Shown: positions 9,837 through 18,540, numbered from the stretch's first letter. The stretch: DNA of 64,000 bases from Schaalia sp. Marseille-Q2122 (GCF_903645355.1 NZ_CAHJXR010000005.1:62001-126000), one strand, 5' to 3'. Notes: a model not told the origin generated them from the sequence alone. Made by a program: numbers and translations.

Positions 9837-11030
9837 TTAGTGACCTGTCGCCCGGCTCCACCCTGAAGCAGAGGAGGACACCCACCCGGTGAGTTCCAAG
9901 CCCGCGAGCGCTGCAAGCACTTCTCGTTCGGACAGTCCGCTAGCGCGGGTGAGGCGTTCAAGAGGCGCAGCGGAACGTTTGGGCAGGGCTTCCCACACCC
10001 GGCGCTGCGTGGGCGGCAGCGCACTCACGCCCTCGTCCTTGGCGATGGGCGCGCCGAAGAGGTCCTCACTCAGTGTGGGAGCAAGGGGGCCGATGAGTTC
10101 TCGGACGTCCTGCGCATGACGAATGAGAGTGGCCCCATTGCGAATGAGGTCGTTACTACCTGCAGCCATTTCGACCCCCACTGGCCCCGGGATGGCCCCG
10201 ACAGGGAGGCCGAGTTCCATCGCTCGACGCGCGGTGGCGAGAGCACCGGAGCGGCGCCCTGCTTCAACGACGATGGTGGCATCGCTGAAGGCGGCGATAA
10301 TGCGGTTGCGTGCGAGGAAACGCCATTTCGCAGGCCTCCAGTTGGGTGGGGATTCGGAAATAATACCCCCTCCTGCGGCGAGGATCCGTCCAAAGATCTG
10401 TTCGTGGGCTTTGGGGTAGAGCTCTGCCACTCCCCCAGCCATGATGGCAACGGTTGGAGCTTGTCCGGCGAGGGCGCCGCAGTGGGCCGCGATGTCAATA
10501 CCGTAGGCGCCACCTGAAACGACAGTGATGCCCTCTTGTCCAAGGTCGCAGGCAAGATCTGAGGCGATACGCGTGCCATAGTGGGTGGAGGCGCGAGCAC
10601 CAACGATGGCGACGCTCGGCTGCGAGTTTGAGGGCGAGCGGCCAAGAACCCACAGTGCGACGGGTTCTTCTGCGCCCAGACGTTTGAGTCCTGCTGGCCA
10701 CTCAGGCATGTCGGGAGTAAGGAGATAGCCTCCGAGACCTTCGAGGACTCCCAAATCTTCATCGGGCGCTGCCTGCAAGGCACGAGGCCGCCATCGTTCC
10801 CATGCCTGATGCCACGAGGCTCGCCGGAGCTGGTCGCCGGCAATATCGTCAGGGAGAGGTCCCGGCTGATCTGCCATCACCCACCGGTAGGCGTCGTCAT
10901 CACCCAGGCCGTGTCGAAGGGCCGCCGCGTGGGCGTCCCCCGGTTCGATGATGGCACTCCACCAGGCGGCATACCACCACGTAGGGTGCTGGAGGGACTT
11001 CCGAGCTAAAGGGGAAGTGTGTTCAGGCAT
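9837..11030 (-). CDS. dprA: DNA-processing protein DprA/Smf
   Basis: Loads RecA onto incoming single-stranded DNA in natural transformation, though it is conserved in many species not known to be competent. The 397-residue protein has an N-terminal helical region, then the Rossmann-like DprA core with VAIVGARASTHYG and VVSGGAYGIDIAAH. Further on are GGGIISE and FLARNRIIAAFS. A C-terminal winged-helix (PPTQRRVWEALPKRSA) fits the DprA_WH domain. Start ATG 11030 overlaps the comM stop by eight bases. Confidence 0.95.
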   Translation of the reverse strand: MPEHTSPLARKSLQHPTWWYAAWWSAIIEPGDAHAAALRHGLGDDDAYRWVMADQPGPLPDDIAGDQLRRASWHQAWERWRPRALQAAPDEDLGVLEGLGGYLLTPDMPEWPAGLKRLGAEEPVALWVLGRSPSNSQPSVAIVGARASTHYGTRIASDLACDLGQEGITVVSGGAYGIDIAAHCGALAGQAPTVAIMAGGVAELYPKAHEQIFGRILAAGGGIISESPPNWRPAKWRFLARNRIIAAFSDATIVVEAGRRSGALATARRAMELGLPVGAIPGPVGVEMAAGSNDLIRNGATLIRHAQDVRELIGPLAPTLSEDLFGAPIAKDEGVSALPPTQRRVWEALPKRSAAPLERLTRASGLSEREVLAALAGLELTGWVSSSASGWSRATGH

Positions 11031-12582
11031 ATTCGTGACCTCCTCCGCTGCGCAGGGCAAGGGCTTCACCCATGTCTGCCATATCGGGTTGGTCTCGTCC
11101 ATCAAGATCGGCGAGGGTCCACATGAGCCTCAGTACCCGATCGGCGCCGCGCATCGACAAGATCCCCCTCTCAATGGAGTCATCCAAGCTCCGTAAAAGA
11201 TCTGCAGGTAACGGCGTATTGCGCCGAATCCATGTACCGGGCAGCTCCGTGTTTAAACGCCAGGGTGTCCCTTCAAGGCGCGCTCGCATCCGCTCTCGTG
11301 CCTGGGCCACCCGTTCTTTCACCACTGCGGATTCTTCGACACTGCCTTCTGCCAGATCAGCGCGTGTTGGCGTCCGCATAGGCACGGTGATATCAATCCT
11401 GTCGCGCAGCGGCCCCGAGAGGCGCGCCTGGTAGCGGCGCCGTTCAATGGAAGAACAGGTGCATTGCTTGACGCGCGCTCCACTGTGTCCACACGGACAC
11501 GGATTGGACGCAAGGACGAGTTGGAATCGCGCCGGGTAAGAGGTATGGCCGCGTGCCCTATGGATGGACACGTGACCTTCCTCGAGAGGTTGACGGAGGG
11601 CGTCAAGCACGGAGGGCGCAAACTCAGGAGCCTCATCAAGAAGGAGCACTCCCCCATGGGCCAGGGACACCGCTCCCGGACGCGGCAGCTGAGAGCCGCC
11701 GCCAATCATCGCAGGCATCGTCATCGAATGATGCGGTGTGCAAATGGGAGGACGGCGCACCAATCCCCCATCGGCCCCGAGAAGCCCCGCCACCGAATGG
11801 ATCGCAGTCGTTGTTAAGGCCGTGCGGTCATCCAGGTCTGGCAGAATGCTCGGCAGGCGCAAGCCCAGCATGGTTTTGCCAGCCCCCGGTTCCCCAACGA
11901 AGTGAATGTGGTGGCCACCGGCTGCCGCAACTTCCAGAGCGCGTCGCCCTCGTCCTTGACCGCGCACATCAGCCAAATCCAAAGGGCGCGTGTCCGCAAG
12001 AGAGGTCGAGCCGCCATCACGTATGGGCACGGCGGCAGAACTCTCCGACAGAGGCATGTCCGCCTTCCCACCCGCCCAACGGATGATCTCGGCAACATGA
12101 GCAAAACCGCGAACCTCAATACCGGGAACGAGGGCGGCCTCCTGCTCATTGCCTGCTGGCACTATTGCTCGTTCGATACCGCGATCTGCCGCCGCCATGA
12201 GCGCAGGCAAAATACCCGTCACGGGACGCAGCGACCCGTCAAGGGCAAGCTCACCCAAGAGGACGCACCCTTCAAAAGGACGGGCACGCACCTGACGATT
12301 CGCAATCAAGACGGACAGGGCGATCGCCACGTCAAAAGCCGAGCCTGACTTGGGCAGTCCCGCCGGGGACAGATTCACCGTCACCTTCCTGTCGGGGACG
12401 TCAAGGTTGCACGACTGCAATGCTGATCGCACGCGCTCCTTTGATTCACGCAAGGAAGCGTCAGGCAAGCCAACCAGGGTGTAAGACACCAGGCCTCGAC
12501 CCACATGGGATTCAACCTCGACTAGGTGACCTTCAATACCAACCAGGGCAATCGCAAGGGTCTTGGCGATATGTGAGCTCAT
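11023..12582 (-). CDS. comM: ComM/YifB-like AAA+ ATPase (Mg-chelatase subunit ChlI family)
   Basis: Hexameric helicase family that helps branch migration during transformation in Gram-negatives; its actinobacterial role is less studied. The 519-residue product has an N-terminal Lon-protease-S5-like domain (VEVESHVGRGLVSYTLVGLP) and a central AAA+ module. Walker A GEPGAGKTML, Walker B GVLLLDEAPEF and the Cys-rich NPCPCGHSG are visible; the C-terminus is a Mg-chelatase domain. Start ATG 12582 overlaps the yraN stop (ATGA). Confidence 0.95.
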   Translation of the reverse strand: MSSHIAKTLAIALVGIEGHLVEVESHVGRGLVSYTLVGLPDASLRESKERVRSALQSCNLDVPDRKVTVNLSPAGLPKSGSAFDVAIALSVLIANRQVRARPFEGCVLLGELALDGSLRPVTGILPALMAAADRGIERAIVPAGNEQEAALVPGIEVRGFAHVAEIIRWAGGKADMPLSESSAAVPIRDGGSTSLADTRPLDLADVRGQGRGRRALEVAAAGGHHIHFVGEPGAGKTMLGLRLPSILPDLDDRTALTTTAIHSVAGLLGADGGLVRRPPICTPHHSMTMPAMIGGGSQLPRPGAVSLAHGGVLLLDEAPEFAPSVLDALRQPLEEGHVSIHRARGHTSYPARFQLVLASNPCPCGHSGARVKQCTCSSIERRRYQARLSGPLRDRIDITVPMRTPTRADLAEGSVEESAVVKERVAQARERMRARLEGTPWRLNTELPGTWIRRNTPLPADLLRSLDDSIERGILSMRGADRVLRLMWTLADLDGRDQPDMADMGEALALRSGGGHEYA

Positions 12583-13028
12583 GCTGCCACCGCCTTCTCC
12601 CAATGGATACTGGCTTGGGACGCGAGAAGATCCTGGGCCTGCAGGCCAGCGGCGAAGAGATCGCGCACGCCCTCAGGGAAAGTGAGGGCGATAACGTCAA
12701 TGCGGACGTGCCGCTTATGCTCCTGGGTGGAGAGCCATGTGACGGCAAGGCGGCGCAAGCGAGAATATTTTCTGCCATCAATCGACGCAAAGGCCGAGCC
12801 GTGAGAGCTGCCAATGCGCGTGCGGACCTCAACCACGACGTAGCATCCTGCCGCCGGATCAGCGGCAATAATGTCAAGCTCGCCGCGTCTGCCGTCACGC
12901 CAGTTTCTGTCAAGAATGTGCAAGCCTTGAGCGCTCAGGAGTTCAGCTGCGATGGCCTCACCCACGGCGCCCAGGGCGGGCTTATGAGACTGTGAAGCGG
13001 TTTGTCGGGTGTTGTAATGTTCGTTCAT
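12579..13028 (-). CDS. yraN: UPF0102 family endonuclease-like protein
   Basis: 149-residue member of the YraN/UPF0102 family, which has a PD-(D/E)xK nuclease-like fold and an unproven function. Motifs visible: GAVGEAIAAELL, then GEL-D-IIA and VVVEVRTR, which supply the Glu, Asp and E-x-(K/R) active-site positions. The third position is VEVRTR rather than VEVKTR. The start is well supported by GGAGGAACAC before the ATG at 13028. It is the first gene of yraN-comM-dprA-xerC. Confidence 0.9.
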   Translation of the reverse strand: MNEHYNTRQTASQSHKPALGAVGEAIAAELLSAQGLHILDRNWRDGRRGELDIIAADPAAGCYVVVEVRTRIGSSHGSAFASIDGRKYSRLRRLAVTWLSTQEHKRHVRIDVIALTFPEGVRDLFAAGLQAQDLLASQASIHWEKAVAA

Positions 13029-13070
13029 GTGTTCCTCCCGCTTCTACTGTTCCAAGTCGGAAAGGAAGAA

Positions 13071-13111
13071 CAAAACACCTGAGCCTCTACCTGTGGATAG
13101 AGGCTCAGGTG
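13071..13111 (-). terminator. Intrinsic terminator after the DUF2469 gene
   Basis: Perfect 14-bp stem, CACCTGAGCCTCTA with TAGAGGCTCAGGTG (13076-13111), loop of eight bases, followed on the minus strand by TTTTG. Placement 48 bases after the DUF2469 stop and before the yraN start fits a Rho-independent terminator. Confidence 0.85.
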
Positions 13112-13130
13112 GTGAAGTGCCTGTGGATAA
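13092..13130 (-). promoter_or_regulatory. Pair of DnaA-box-like sites, one in the terminator loop
   Basis: On the minus strand, CTATCCACA (13092-13100) and a perfect TTATCCACA (13122-13130) occur in the same orientation exactly 30 bases apart, just upstream of yraN. The first overlaps the loop of the terminator. They repeat the arrangement seen at 8115-8152. Confidence 0.4.
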
Positions 13131-13158
13131 CTTCTACGGCCAGTAAGATCCCCTGTGA

Positions 13159-13461
13159 TTACAGGGCATCGTAATCGGGCTTAGACAGCTCCTCCACATT
13201 GACGTCCTTGTAGGTAATCACCCGCACAGACTTCACAAAACGTGACGAGCGGTAGATGTCCCACACCCACGCGTCAGTCAAGGTCAGCTCATAGAACACA
13301 TCCGTCCCCATAGGACGGGCTTGGATGTCGACCTTATTGCACAGGTAGAAACGGCGTTCAGTTTCCACCACGTAGCTGAACAGACCAATGACATCGCGGT
13401 ACTCGCGGAAAAGGTCGAGCTCAAGAGTATTTTCGTAGTTCTCGATATCTTCGCTACTCAC
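13159..13461 (-). CDS. DUF2469 family protein
   Basis: Small acidic protein of 100 residues, MSSEDIENYENTLELDLF onward, conserved across Actinobacteria between rnhB and yraN (Rv2901c position in M. tuberculosis). No signal peptide, membrane segment or catalytic motif is visible. The function is unknown; the strict synteny suggests a housekeeping role. A terminator follows the stop. Confidence 0.9.
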   Translation of the reverse strand: MSSEDIENYENTLELDLFREYRDVIGLFSYVVETERRFYLCNKVDIQARPMGTDVFYELTLTDAWVWDIYRSSRFVKSVRVITYKDVNVEELSKPDYDAL

Positions 13462-13525
13462 GGCTGTTCAGTCCTTTCTGTGGGCTGTCCGCATGCGGAG
13501 GTATGGCTAGAAGCTTGCAGCACTG

Positions 13526-14227
13526 TCATGGGGTGTCAACGCCGGGAAGTTTCCACGAACGTCGATGAAAAGAGCTCGCCCCCAAGCGGCGTAAACCCTC
13601 AACATGAGCAGCAGAAGCGTATCCCTTATTTGATGCCCACCCGTAACCGGGATCCTCGTGGGTGATCATCAGCGTGTCTCTGTCCACCTTAGCGAGAACA
13701 GAGGCTGCCGCCACCACCGCGCAACTCATGTCGGCTTTTACTTGCATATGGACCGGCGGCACCACATACCCACCAGCACTCCACTGAAGGTCAGCCGCAG
13801 ACTCACGCATTGCAACAAAAAGATCATCCTGCGGTTCAGTCAACCAATCATGAACACCATCAAGAATGACCAGCTCAGGAAAAGAAAGTCCAGACATTGC
13901 TGCAGCCTGCATGAGTGCACGCTGACCCGCCAGACGAAGAGCCACCACGATCCCATGGGCGTCAATCTCATCTGGGGAGGCATGACCCACCCCCCAGGCG
14001 CGCACCCACTGGCGAATCGGTTCACACAAAGCCGCACGCTTAGCAGGGGTCAAAAGCTTCGAATCAGTCAAACCTGAAGGAGGTTCCCCCACTTCAGCGT
14101 CCACCCACGCAACCCCAACCGTGACCGGCCCGGCGAGGGCGCCTCGTCCGACCTCGTCCATCCCGGCAAGCAGACGCCGCCCACCCAGGAGGGACAGTTC
14201 AAGTTCACGCGTGGCAACAGCCGTCAT
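13526..14227 (-). CDS. rnhB: Ribonuclease HII
   Basis: Removes ribonucleotides from DNA-RNA hybrids. The 233-residue product carries the N-terminal GMDEVGRGALAGPV motif with the catalytic Asp-Glu pair, and later acidic positions in LVILDGVHDW and VKADMSCAVVAAASVLAKVDRD. The start ATG overlaps the lepB stop (ATGA). The order lepB-rnhB-DUF2469 is the actinobacterial norm. Confidence 0.95.
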   Translation of the reverse strand: MTAVATRELELSLLGGRRLLAGMDEVGRGALAGPVTVGVAWVDAEVGEPPSGLTDSKLLTPAKRAALCEPIRQWVRAWGVGHASPDEIDAHGIVVALRLAGQRALMQAAAMSGLSFPELVILDGVHDWLTEPQDDLFVAMRESAADLQWSAGGYVVPPVHMQVKADMSCAVVAAASVLAKVDRDTLMITHEDPGYGWASNKGYASAAHVEGLRRLGASSFHRRSWKLPGVDTP

Positions 14228-14991
14228 TGGGGATCGGGAACGCTGGCGAAAACCTCGCGGTCACCCAGGCCACGCCAGTGGTCAGAGGGCCAGATGACGG
14301 CGTTTGCGCGGCCAACGATTGCACTCAGAGGAATAAAGGGATTCTGGCTGCCTGTCGATGTGATGACATTGGGGTCATCGGGCATGTGGTAGCGCGAATC
14401 GGAGGAATTCGAGCGGTTATCCCCCATCACCCACACGTGACCTTCGGGGACGACCACGTCAAAGGAAATCGTCGAGGGAATCGTGCCCGGAGGCAGGTAC
14501 GGTTCGGTGATCTCTACACCGTTGACCGACACCTTATTCGAGGCCGAACAGCACTCCACACGGTCCCCGGGCAGGCCAATCACACGCTTGACGAGAATCT
14601 GCTTGCCATCAGCTGGCACGAAACCAGAGAACTCGCCAATCTTGCGGATAAATGCGGCAAAACCCTCGGACTCATCGGGTTGAAGCCAGCCGTTCGCATC
14701 ATCAAAGACCACCACGTCACCGCGCTGGACATCCCCCACCCATGCAGAAATGCGCGAGACAGAAATGCGGTCGTTGACACTAAGAGTGTCGGCCATTGAA
14801 GGAGAGGGAATCCAGAACACCTGAACGATGAAGGCCCGCAGCAAAGCAGAGACACAGAAAGCGACAAGCAAAATAATGCCGATTTCACGCAGCCACGCCA
14901 GGGGGCTGCGTCGGGCGGCGCGCTCGCGTGCGATTGCTTCCCGTCGTGAAGGCAGGTGCATCGGTGCTCGTCCAGGAAGGTGTGCGCTCAT
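14224..14991 (-). CDS. lepB: Signal peptidase I
   Basis: Membrane-anchored S26 serine protease that removes Sec and Tat signal peptides. The 255-residue protein has one N-terminal transmembrane helix (REIGIILLVAFCVSALLRAF). After it come Box B IPSPSMADTL with the nucleophile Ser and Box D ILVKRVIGLPGD with the catalytic Lys. Box E GDNRSNSSDSR is also clear. It lies downstream of rplS and is coupled to rnhB. Confidence 0.96.
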   Translation of the reverse strand: MSAHLPGRAPMHLPSRREAIARERAARRSPLAWLREIGIILLVAFCVSALLRAFIVQVFWIPSPSMADTLSVNDRISVSRISAWVGDVQRGDVVVFDDANGWLQPDESEGFAAFIRKIGEFSGFVPADGKQILVKRVIGLPGDRVECCSASNKVSVNGVEITEPYLPPGTIPSTISFDVVVPEGHVWVMGDNRSNSSDSRYHMPDDPNVITSTGSQNPFIPLSAIVGRANAVIWPSDHWRGLGDREVFASVPDPQ

Positions 14992-15038
14992 AGTGGATTC
15001 CCTTCATCAACTGGCTGTCAGTGGAGGCGTGCAGGGTG

Positions 15039-15071
15039 AAGGCCCGGCATCCCGAAAGGACACCGGGCCTT
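15039..15071 (-). terminator. Hairpin terminator after rplS
   Basis: AAGGCCCGG (15039-15047) pairs with CCGGGCCTT (15063-15071), with an inner TCC/GGG-type extension. It sits 30 bases past the rplS stop and before lepB. No U-tract is seen, so partial read-through into lepB is possible. Confidence 0.65.
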
Positions 15072-15101
15072 GCCGCTATACGCAGATTGCCACTACGCAG
15101 C

Positions 15102-15449
15102 TCAGTTGAAGCGACGCTCCTTGATCTTGGCTGCCTTGCCGTGACGATCACGCAGGTAGTACAGCTTCGCGCGGCGAACGTCACCACGGGTGACGATCTC
15201 GATGTGATCAATGGTGGGGGCGTGCAGCGGGAAAGTACGCTCAACGCCAACGCCGAAGGAGATCTTACGAACGGTGAAGGTCTCGGACACGCCGTGACCG
15301 CGGCGAGCCAGAACAACGCCCTGGAACACCTGAATACGGGAACGGGTACCTTCAATAACCTTCACGTGCACCTTAACGGTGTCACCGGCGCGGAAAGACG
15401 GGAGGTCCTCGCGCAGCGACGCTGCATCGACGGCATCCAGCTTCTGCAT
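15102..15449 (-). CDS. rplS: 50S ribosomal protein L19
   Basis: Large-subunit protein at the subunit interface. The 115-residue product contains [20 protein letters not shown] and [13 protein letters not shown], diagnostic for L19, and ends [11 protein letters not shown]. The ATG at 15449 has AAGGAG at ideal distance. Its leader holds an unusual long-range inverted repeat, described separately. Confidence 0.97.
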   Translation of the reverse strand: MQKLDAVDAASLREDLPSFRAGDTVKVHVKVIEGTRSRIQVFQGVVLARRGHGVSETFTVRKISFGVGVERTFPLHAPTIDHIEIVTRGDVRRAKLYYLRDRHGKAAKIKERRFN

Positions 15450-15557
15450 GTCTACTCCTTAACGCACCTGCCGCAGGTCAGTTACGTCAAAATACGGCAG
15501 GTCTATGCCTGCGGTGTACTCATGGTGTGGCGCTATGGCGGCCCCCTGCGGCAGGTG
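15450..15557 (-). promoter_or_regulatory. Structured rplS leader with 13-bp inverted repeat
   Basis: CACCTGCCGCAGG on one arm (15465-15477 on the plus strand) is perfectly complementary to CCTGCGGCAGGTG at 15545-15557. In the mRNA the 3' arm ends only four bases before the AAGGAG ribosome binding site. Each arm is also nearly self-complementary (CCTGC-G-GCAGG), and a third related hairpin lies between them at 15492-15513. Alternative pairings could therefore expose or hide the site. A role in L19 autoregulation is inference. Confidence 0.5.
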
Positions 15558-15625
15558 ACGCCACGTCACACCGATTTCCCAGTCTGCCACATGAGTCCTA
15601 TTGGCCCCAAGAGCTGGGAGGAATT

Positions 15626-17041
15626 TCAGGGTTTCGCCAGCGTGATATTACGCACGAAGACATCGTCAATATTGGCGACCTCGCCCACCATGAAGGTCCT
15701 GCGGCCCACAACCTTAAAGCCATGCCGCTTGTAGAACGCTCGCGCCCGCTTATTGGCAATATTCGTCCCCAACACCACCTGAGAGTTGCGCGCGCACGCG
15801 GCAACGTCAGCCACTGCACGTTCAAGGAGCGCTCCAGCAATGCCTGAGCCGTGCCATTCGGGGGCGACGTAACACTTGGACAGGTAGGCGGCCCCCCGCT
15901 CAATCTTTCCTGGACGCACCATGTCATTGGGCGTTCCATCAGGCCCACCGAGGACGGTCAGCGTGTAGCCCAGCAGCTGGTTATCTTCTTTGGATCGAGC
16001 GACCCAGATGCGATACTCCGTCGGATTATCGAGCATCCGAGTGAACTCGGCGACGCTGAGCTTCTCGGCAATGAACGCATCAATAGCCTCTTGCCCCAGG
16101 TGCTCAGGGCAGGCCAGGGGGAAGGTTCGCGCAGCAAACCTTGACAGTTCTTCGGCTTCAGTGGCCCGAGCCAAACGCATACGGATCTGCGCGTAACGCG
16201 GGTAAAGAACGGTCCCAGCCCCAGCTAGAACCTCGCGGTCGACGATGGACAGTGAGTCCGGGTCCAGAGCACGAACCATGTCGGGGCGGCGGCTAGCCGT
16301 GCGAATAAGGGCACGATCTCGCCGCCAGCGGTCAATAGCAGCATGATCCCCGCCGAGGAGAACCTCAGGCACCTCGTATCCACGCCACTTCTTGGGCCGA
16401 GTGTAGGCAGGGTATTCGAGCAGGCCGGAGTCGGAATGGGATTCCTCCACGATCGACTCTTGGTTTCCCATGAACCCATCGATCAAACGGCCAACGGCCT
16501 CAATGAGGACCATCGCGGCCGCCTCACCACCGTTGAGGACGTAGTCGCCCAAGGAGAACTCGTAAACCTCGTACTCTTCAGCGCGGTAGTGGTCCGCAAC
16601 ACGCTGATCGATACCCTCATAGCGGCCACAGGCAAAAACAATCTGATCAGCTCGCGCCAGATCTTCTGCCATCTTCTGCGTCACCGGCACACCGGAAGGG
16701 GTAGGGATAGCCAGAACGCGGCGCTCGTGGTGCAGGCTGCGCGCGTGATTGAGAGCGTCCTCGTCAAGGAAATCAGCCTCATGAGCCGCAAAGGCGTCCG
16801 CGTGAGGAAGGGATGCTGAAAGGATCTCATCAAGGGCCCGCCCCCACACATCGGGGCGCATCACCATACCCGCCCCACCACCGTAGGGGGTGTCATCGAC
16901 GCTGCGGTGCTTGTCTTCAGTCCACTCGCGCAGATCGTGCACATGTACGTCAATGAGTCCAGCATCTCGCGCTTTGCCCATCAACGACAGTTCGAGGGGC
17001 GCGAAGAAATCAGGGAAGATCGTCAGGAGATCAAAACGCAT
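15626..17041 (-). CDS. trmD: tRNA (guanine-N1)-methyltransferase TrmD fused to a GNAT acetyltransferase
   Basis: Residues 1 to about 250 are TrmD, which makes m1G37 in tRNA: MRFDLLTIFPDFFAPL, DDTPYGGGAGMVMRP, CGRYEGIDQR and the knot motif YVLNGGEAAAMVLIEA. After a linker, residues about 300-465 form a GCN5-type acetyltransferase with AYLSKCYVAPEWHGSGIAGALLERA (acetyl-CoA loop) and a closing AFYKRHGFKVVGRR. At 471 residues the protein is nearly twice normal TrmD length. Both parts are in one uninterrupted frame. The substrate of the acetyltransferase is unknown. The gene starts 14 bases after rimM, its usual partner. Confidence 0.93.
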   Translation of the reverse strand: MRFDLLTIFPDFFAPLELSLMGKARDAGLIDVHVHDLREWTEDKHRSVDDTPYGGGAGMVMRPDVWGRALDEILSASLPHADAFAAHEADFLDEDALNHARSLHHERRVLAIPTPSGVPVTQKMAEDLARADQIVFACGRYEGIDQRVADHYRAEEYEVYEFSLGDYVLNGGEAAAMVLIEAVGRLIDGFMGNQESIVEESHSDSGLLEYPAYTRPKKWRGYEVPEVLLGGDHAAIDRWRRDRALIRTASRRPDMVRALDPDSLSIVDREVLAGAGTVLYPRYAQIRMRLARATEAEELSRFAARTFPLACPEHLGQEAIDAFIAEKLSVAEFTRMLDNPTEYRIWVARSKEDNQLLGYTLTVLGGPDGTPNDMVRPGKIERGAAYLSKCYVAPEWHGSGIAGALLERAVADVAACARNSQVVLGTNIANKRARAFYKRHGFKVVGRRTFMVGEVANIDDVFVRNITLAKP

Positions 17042-17055
17042 GGCAGGTGTTCCTG

Positions 17056-17565
17056 TCAGTCGCGGGTGCTGACAAAGTCATCATCGAAGAGGCCACCAGG
17101 GGCGTCAATAATCACCACGCCAGCCTCAACATCAACGACAGGGACAAGCTGGTGAACGAAAGGCACCATCACTGTCCTCCCCTCGTAGCGGACAAGAAGC
17201 AGATCCTGCGCGGCGCCCGGCTGCAGACCGGTCACTTCACCGAGGGACTCACCCTCAGGAGAGCGCGCAGCAAGTCCCACAAGCTGATGGGGATACCAGG
17301 CATTGTCCTCGTCATGCTCTTCGGTGAGCAGGGCGATACCACGGGCAGCTTCAGCGTCCTCACGCGAGGCGATCTCATCAAAGATCGCGAGGGTTCGGCC
17401 TTTGTGCTGGCGTAAGCCCACGACAGTGAGCACTGGGAAGTCAGAAGAATCGGTCTCGAAAGAGGCACTGGGAACGACGCGTTCAGCGTCATCAGTGCGA
17501 ATGTCGAGTAGGACCTCTCCGCGCAGTCCATGAGCAGGACCAATAATGGCGGCGGTCAGATTCAT
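17056..17565 (-). CDS. rimM: Ribosome maturation factor RimM
   Basis: Assists 30S head assembly by binding S19. The 169-residue protein starts MNLTAAIIGPAHGLRGEVLL, the RimM N-terminal beta-barrel motif, and has a PRC-barrel C-terminal half (WYPHQLVGLAARSPEG, VPFVHQLVPVVDVEAG). It precedes trmD by 14 bases. A strong terminator lies between it and khpA, so rimM-trmD probably has its own promoter in 17566-17748, which I could not pinpoint. Confidence 0.95.
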   Translation of the reverse strand: MNLTAAIIGPAHGLRGEVLLDIRTDDAERVVPSASFETDSSDFPVLTVVGLRQHKGRTLAIFDEIASREDAEAARGIALLTEEHDEDNAWYPHQLVGLAARSPEGESLGEVTGLQPGAAQDLLLVRYEGRTVMVPFVHQLVPVVDVEAGVVIIDAPGGLFDDDFVSTRD

Positions 17566-17748
17566 GTGGGACTCCCCTAGTTGTCGCGACGCTGACCAAT
17601 GTGCCTGACAGAGGTTGTGCGGCGCTGGCGTTGTTATCGGTGTCTAGTGTACTTGGGCGCGCTGGGGGCGCAGGCGATATGTTCAGTGAAGAAAGCCTCT
17701 CCAAGCTGGAGTGTGAGAGATGGCCTGGCCTTCACCTTCCCAAGACAT

Positions 17749-17784
17749 GACTGTGGGCTGGAGGGAATCCTCCAGCCCACAGTC
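17749..17784 (-). terminator. Intrinsic terminator after khpA
   Basis: Perfect 16-bp stem, GACTGTGGGCTGGAGG with CCTCCAGCCCACAGTC, around a GAAT loop, 35 bases beyond the khpA stop. It would end the rpsP-khpA transcript. Confidence 0.85.
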
Positions 17785-17818
17785 GCAGTCTGATAACAAT
17801 CAGTCTGAGGTGATCGTG

Positions 17819-18058
17819 TTACTCGCGATCGGTATCGACGACGTCGACGCGGATCGGTCCGCGCGTTGAAAGCGCACCCATGACAGTGCGCAGGGCGCGT
17901 GCCGTGCGGCCGTTGCGCCCGATAACGCGTCCGAGATCGTCGGGGTTGACCCGAACCTCAAGGAGCTGTCCCTTGCGCATGGAGCGCTTCGAGACGCGCA
18001 CGTCATCAGGATTGTCAACGATGCCGCTTACCAGGTGTTCCAACGCGTCAGCGAGCAT
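17819..18058 (-). CDS. khpA: KH-domain RNA-binding protein KhpA
   Basis: 79-residue single KH-domain protein, known in Gram-positives to pair with KhpB and bind many RNAs. The nucleic-acid loop is GRNGRTARALR (GxxG-type), preceded by VNPDDLGRVI. It starts two bases after the rpsP stop, the conserved rpsP-khpA pair. Nothing unusual in length. Confidence 0.93.
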   Translation of the reverse strand: MLADALEHLVSGIVDNPDDVRVSKRSMRKGQLLEVRVNPDDLGRVIGRNGRTARALRTVMGALSTRGPIRVDVVDTDRE

Positions 18059-18060
18059 GA

Positions 18061-18540
18061 TCAGGCTTCCTCAGTTGCCTCGGCAGCCTCGGCGGGCTCC
18101 TCAGCAGCTTCTTCAGCGGCTGCGGCGGCCTCTTCAGCGGCCTTAGCAGCGGCTTCTTCAGCCTTCTTAGCGGAAGCGTCAGCCTTGCGCTTTTCAGCGG
18201 CGGACTCAGCAGCCTTCACAGCCTCAACAGCTTCGGCGGCCTTGTCGCTCTCGGCGACCTGAACGCGGGACACGGCGTCAGCCTTGCCCTTGAACTTAGC
18301 GATGTCGCCGGTGAGGACGAGCAGGTTACGAACCTGGTCGGTGGGCTGAGCGCCAACGCCGAGCCAGTACTGCGCACGCTCGGAGTCAATCTTGATGACC
18401 GAGGGGTTGCAGGTGGGATCGTAGATGCCGACCTCTTCGATGACGCGGCCATCGCGCTTCTTGCGCGAATCCACGACGACGACACGGTAGAAGGGTGCAT
18501 GGATCTTGCCCATGCGCTTGAGTCGAATGCGAACTGCCAC
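18061..18540 (-). CDS. rpsP: 30S ribosomal protein S16 with long Ala/Glu tail
   Basis: The S16 core (about residues 1-85) is plain: [39 protein letters not shown] and the LGVGAQPTD region. The start is GTG at 18540; CAGGAGTG lies about ten bases upstream. At 159 residues the protein is far longer than the about 85 of E. coli S16. The last 60 residues are an Ala/Glu/Lys low-complexity, probably helical tail, as in other actinobacterial S16 proteins. Confidence 0.95.
   Translation of the reverse strand: MAVRIRLKRMGKIHAPFYRVVVVDSRKKRDGRVIEEVGIYDPTCNPSVIKIDSERAQYWLGVGAQPTDQVRNLLVLTGDIAKFKGKADAVSRVQVAESDKAAEAVEAVKAAESAAEKRKADASAKKAEEAAAKAAEEAAAAAEEAAEEPAEAAEATEEA

Noticed and set aside
13076-13111. 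The inverted repeat after DUF2469 as an operator for yraN
   Set aside because: Stem-loop followed by T-run on the minus strand fits a terminator better; the DnaA-like match in the loop is noted separately.
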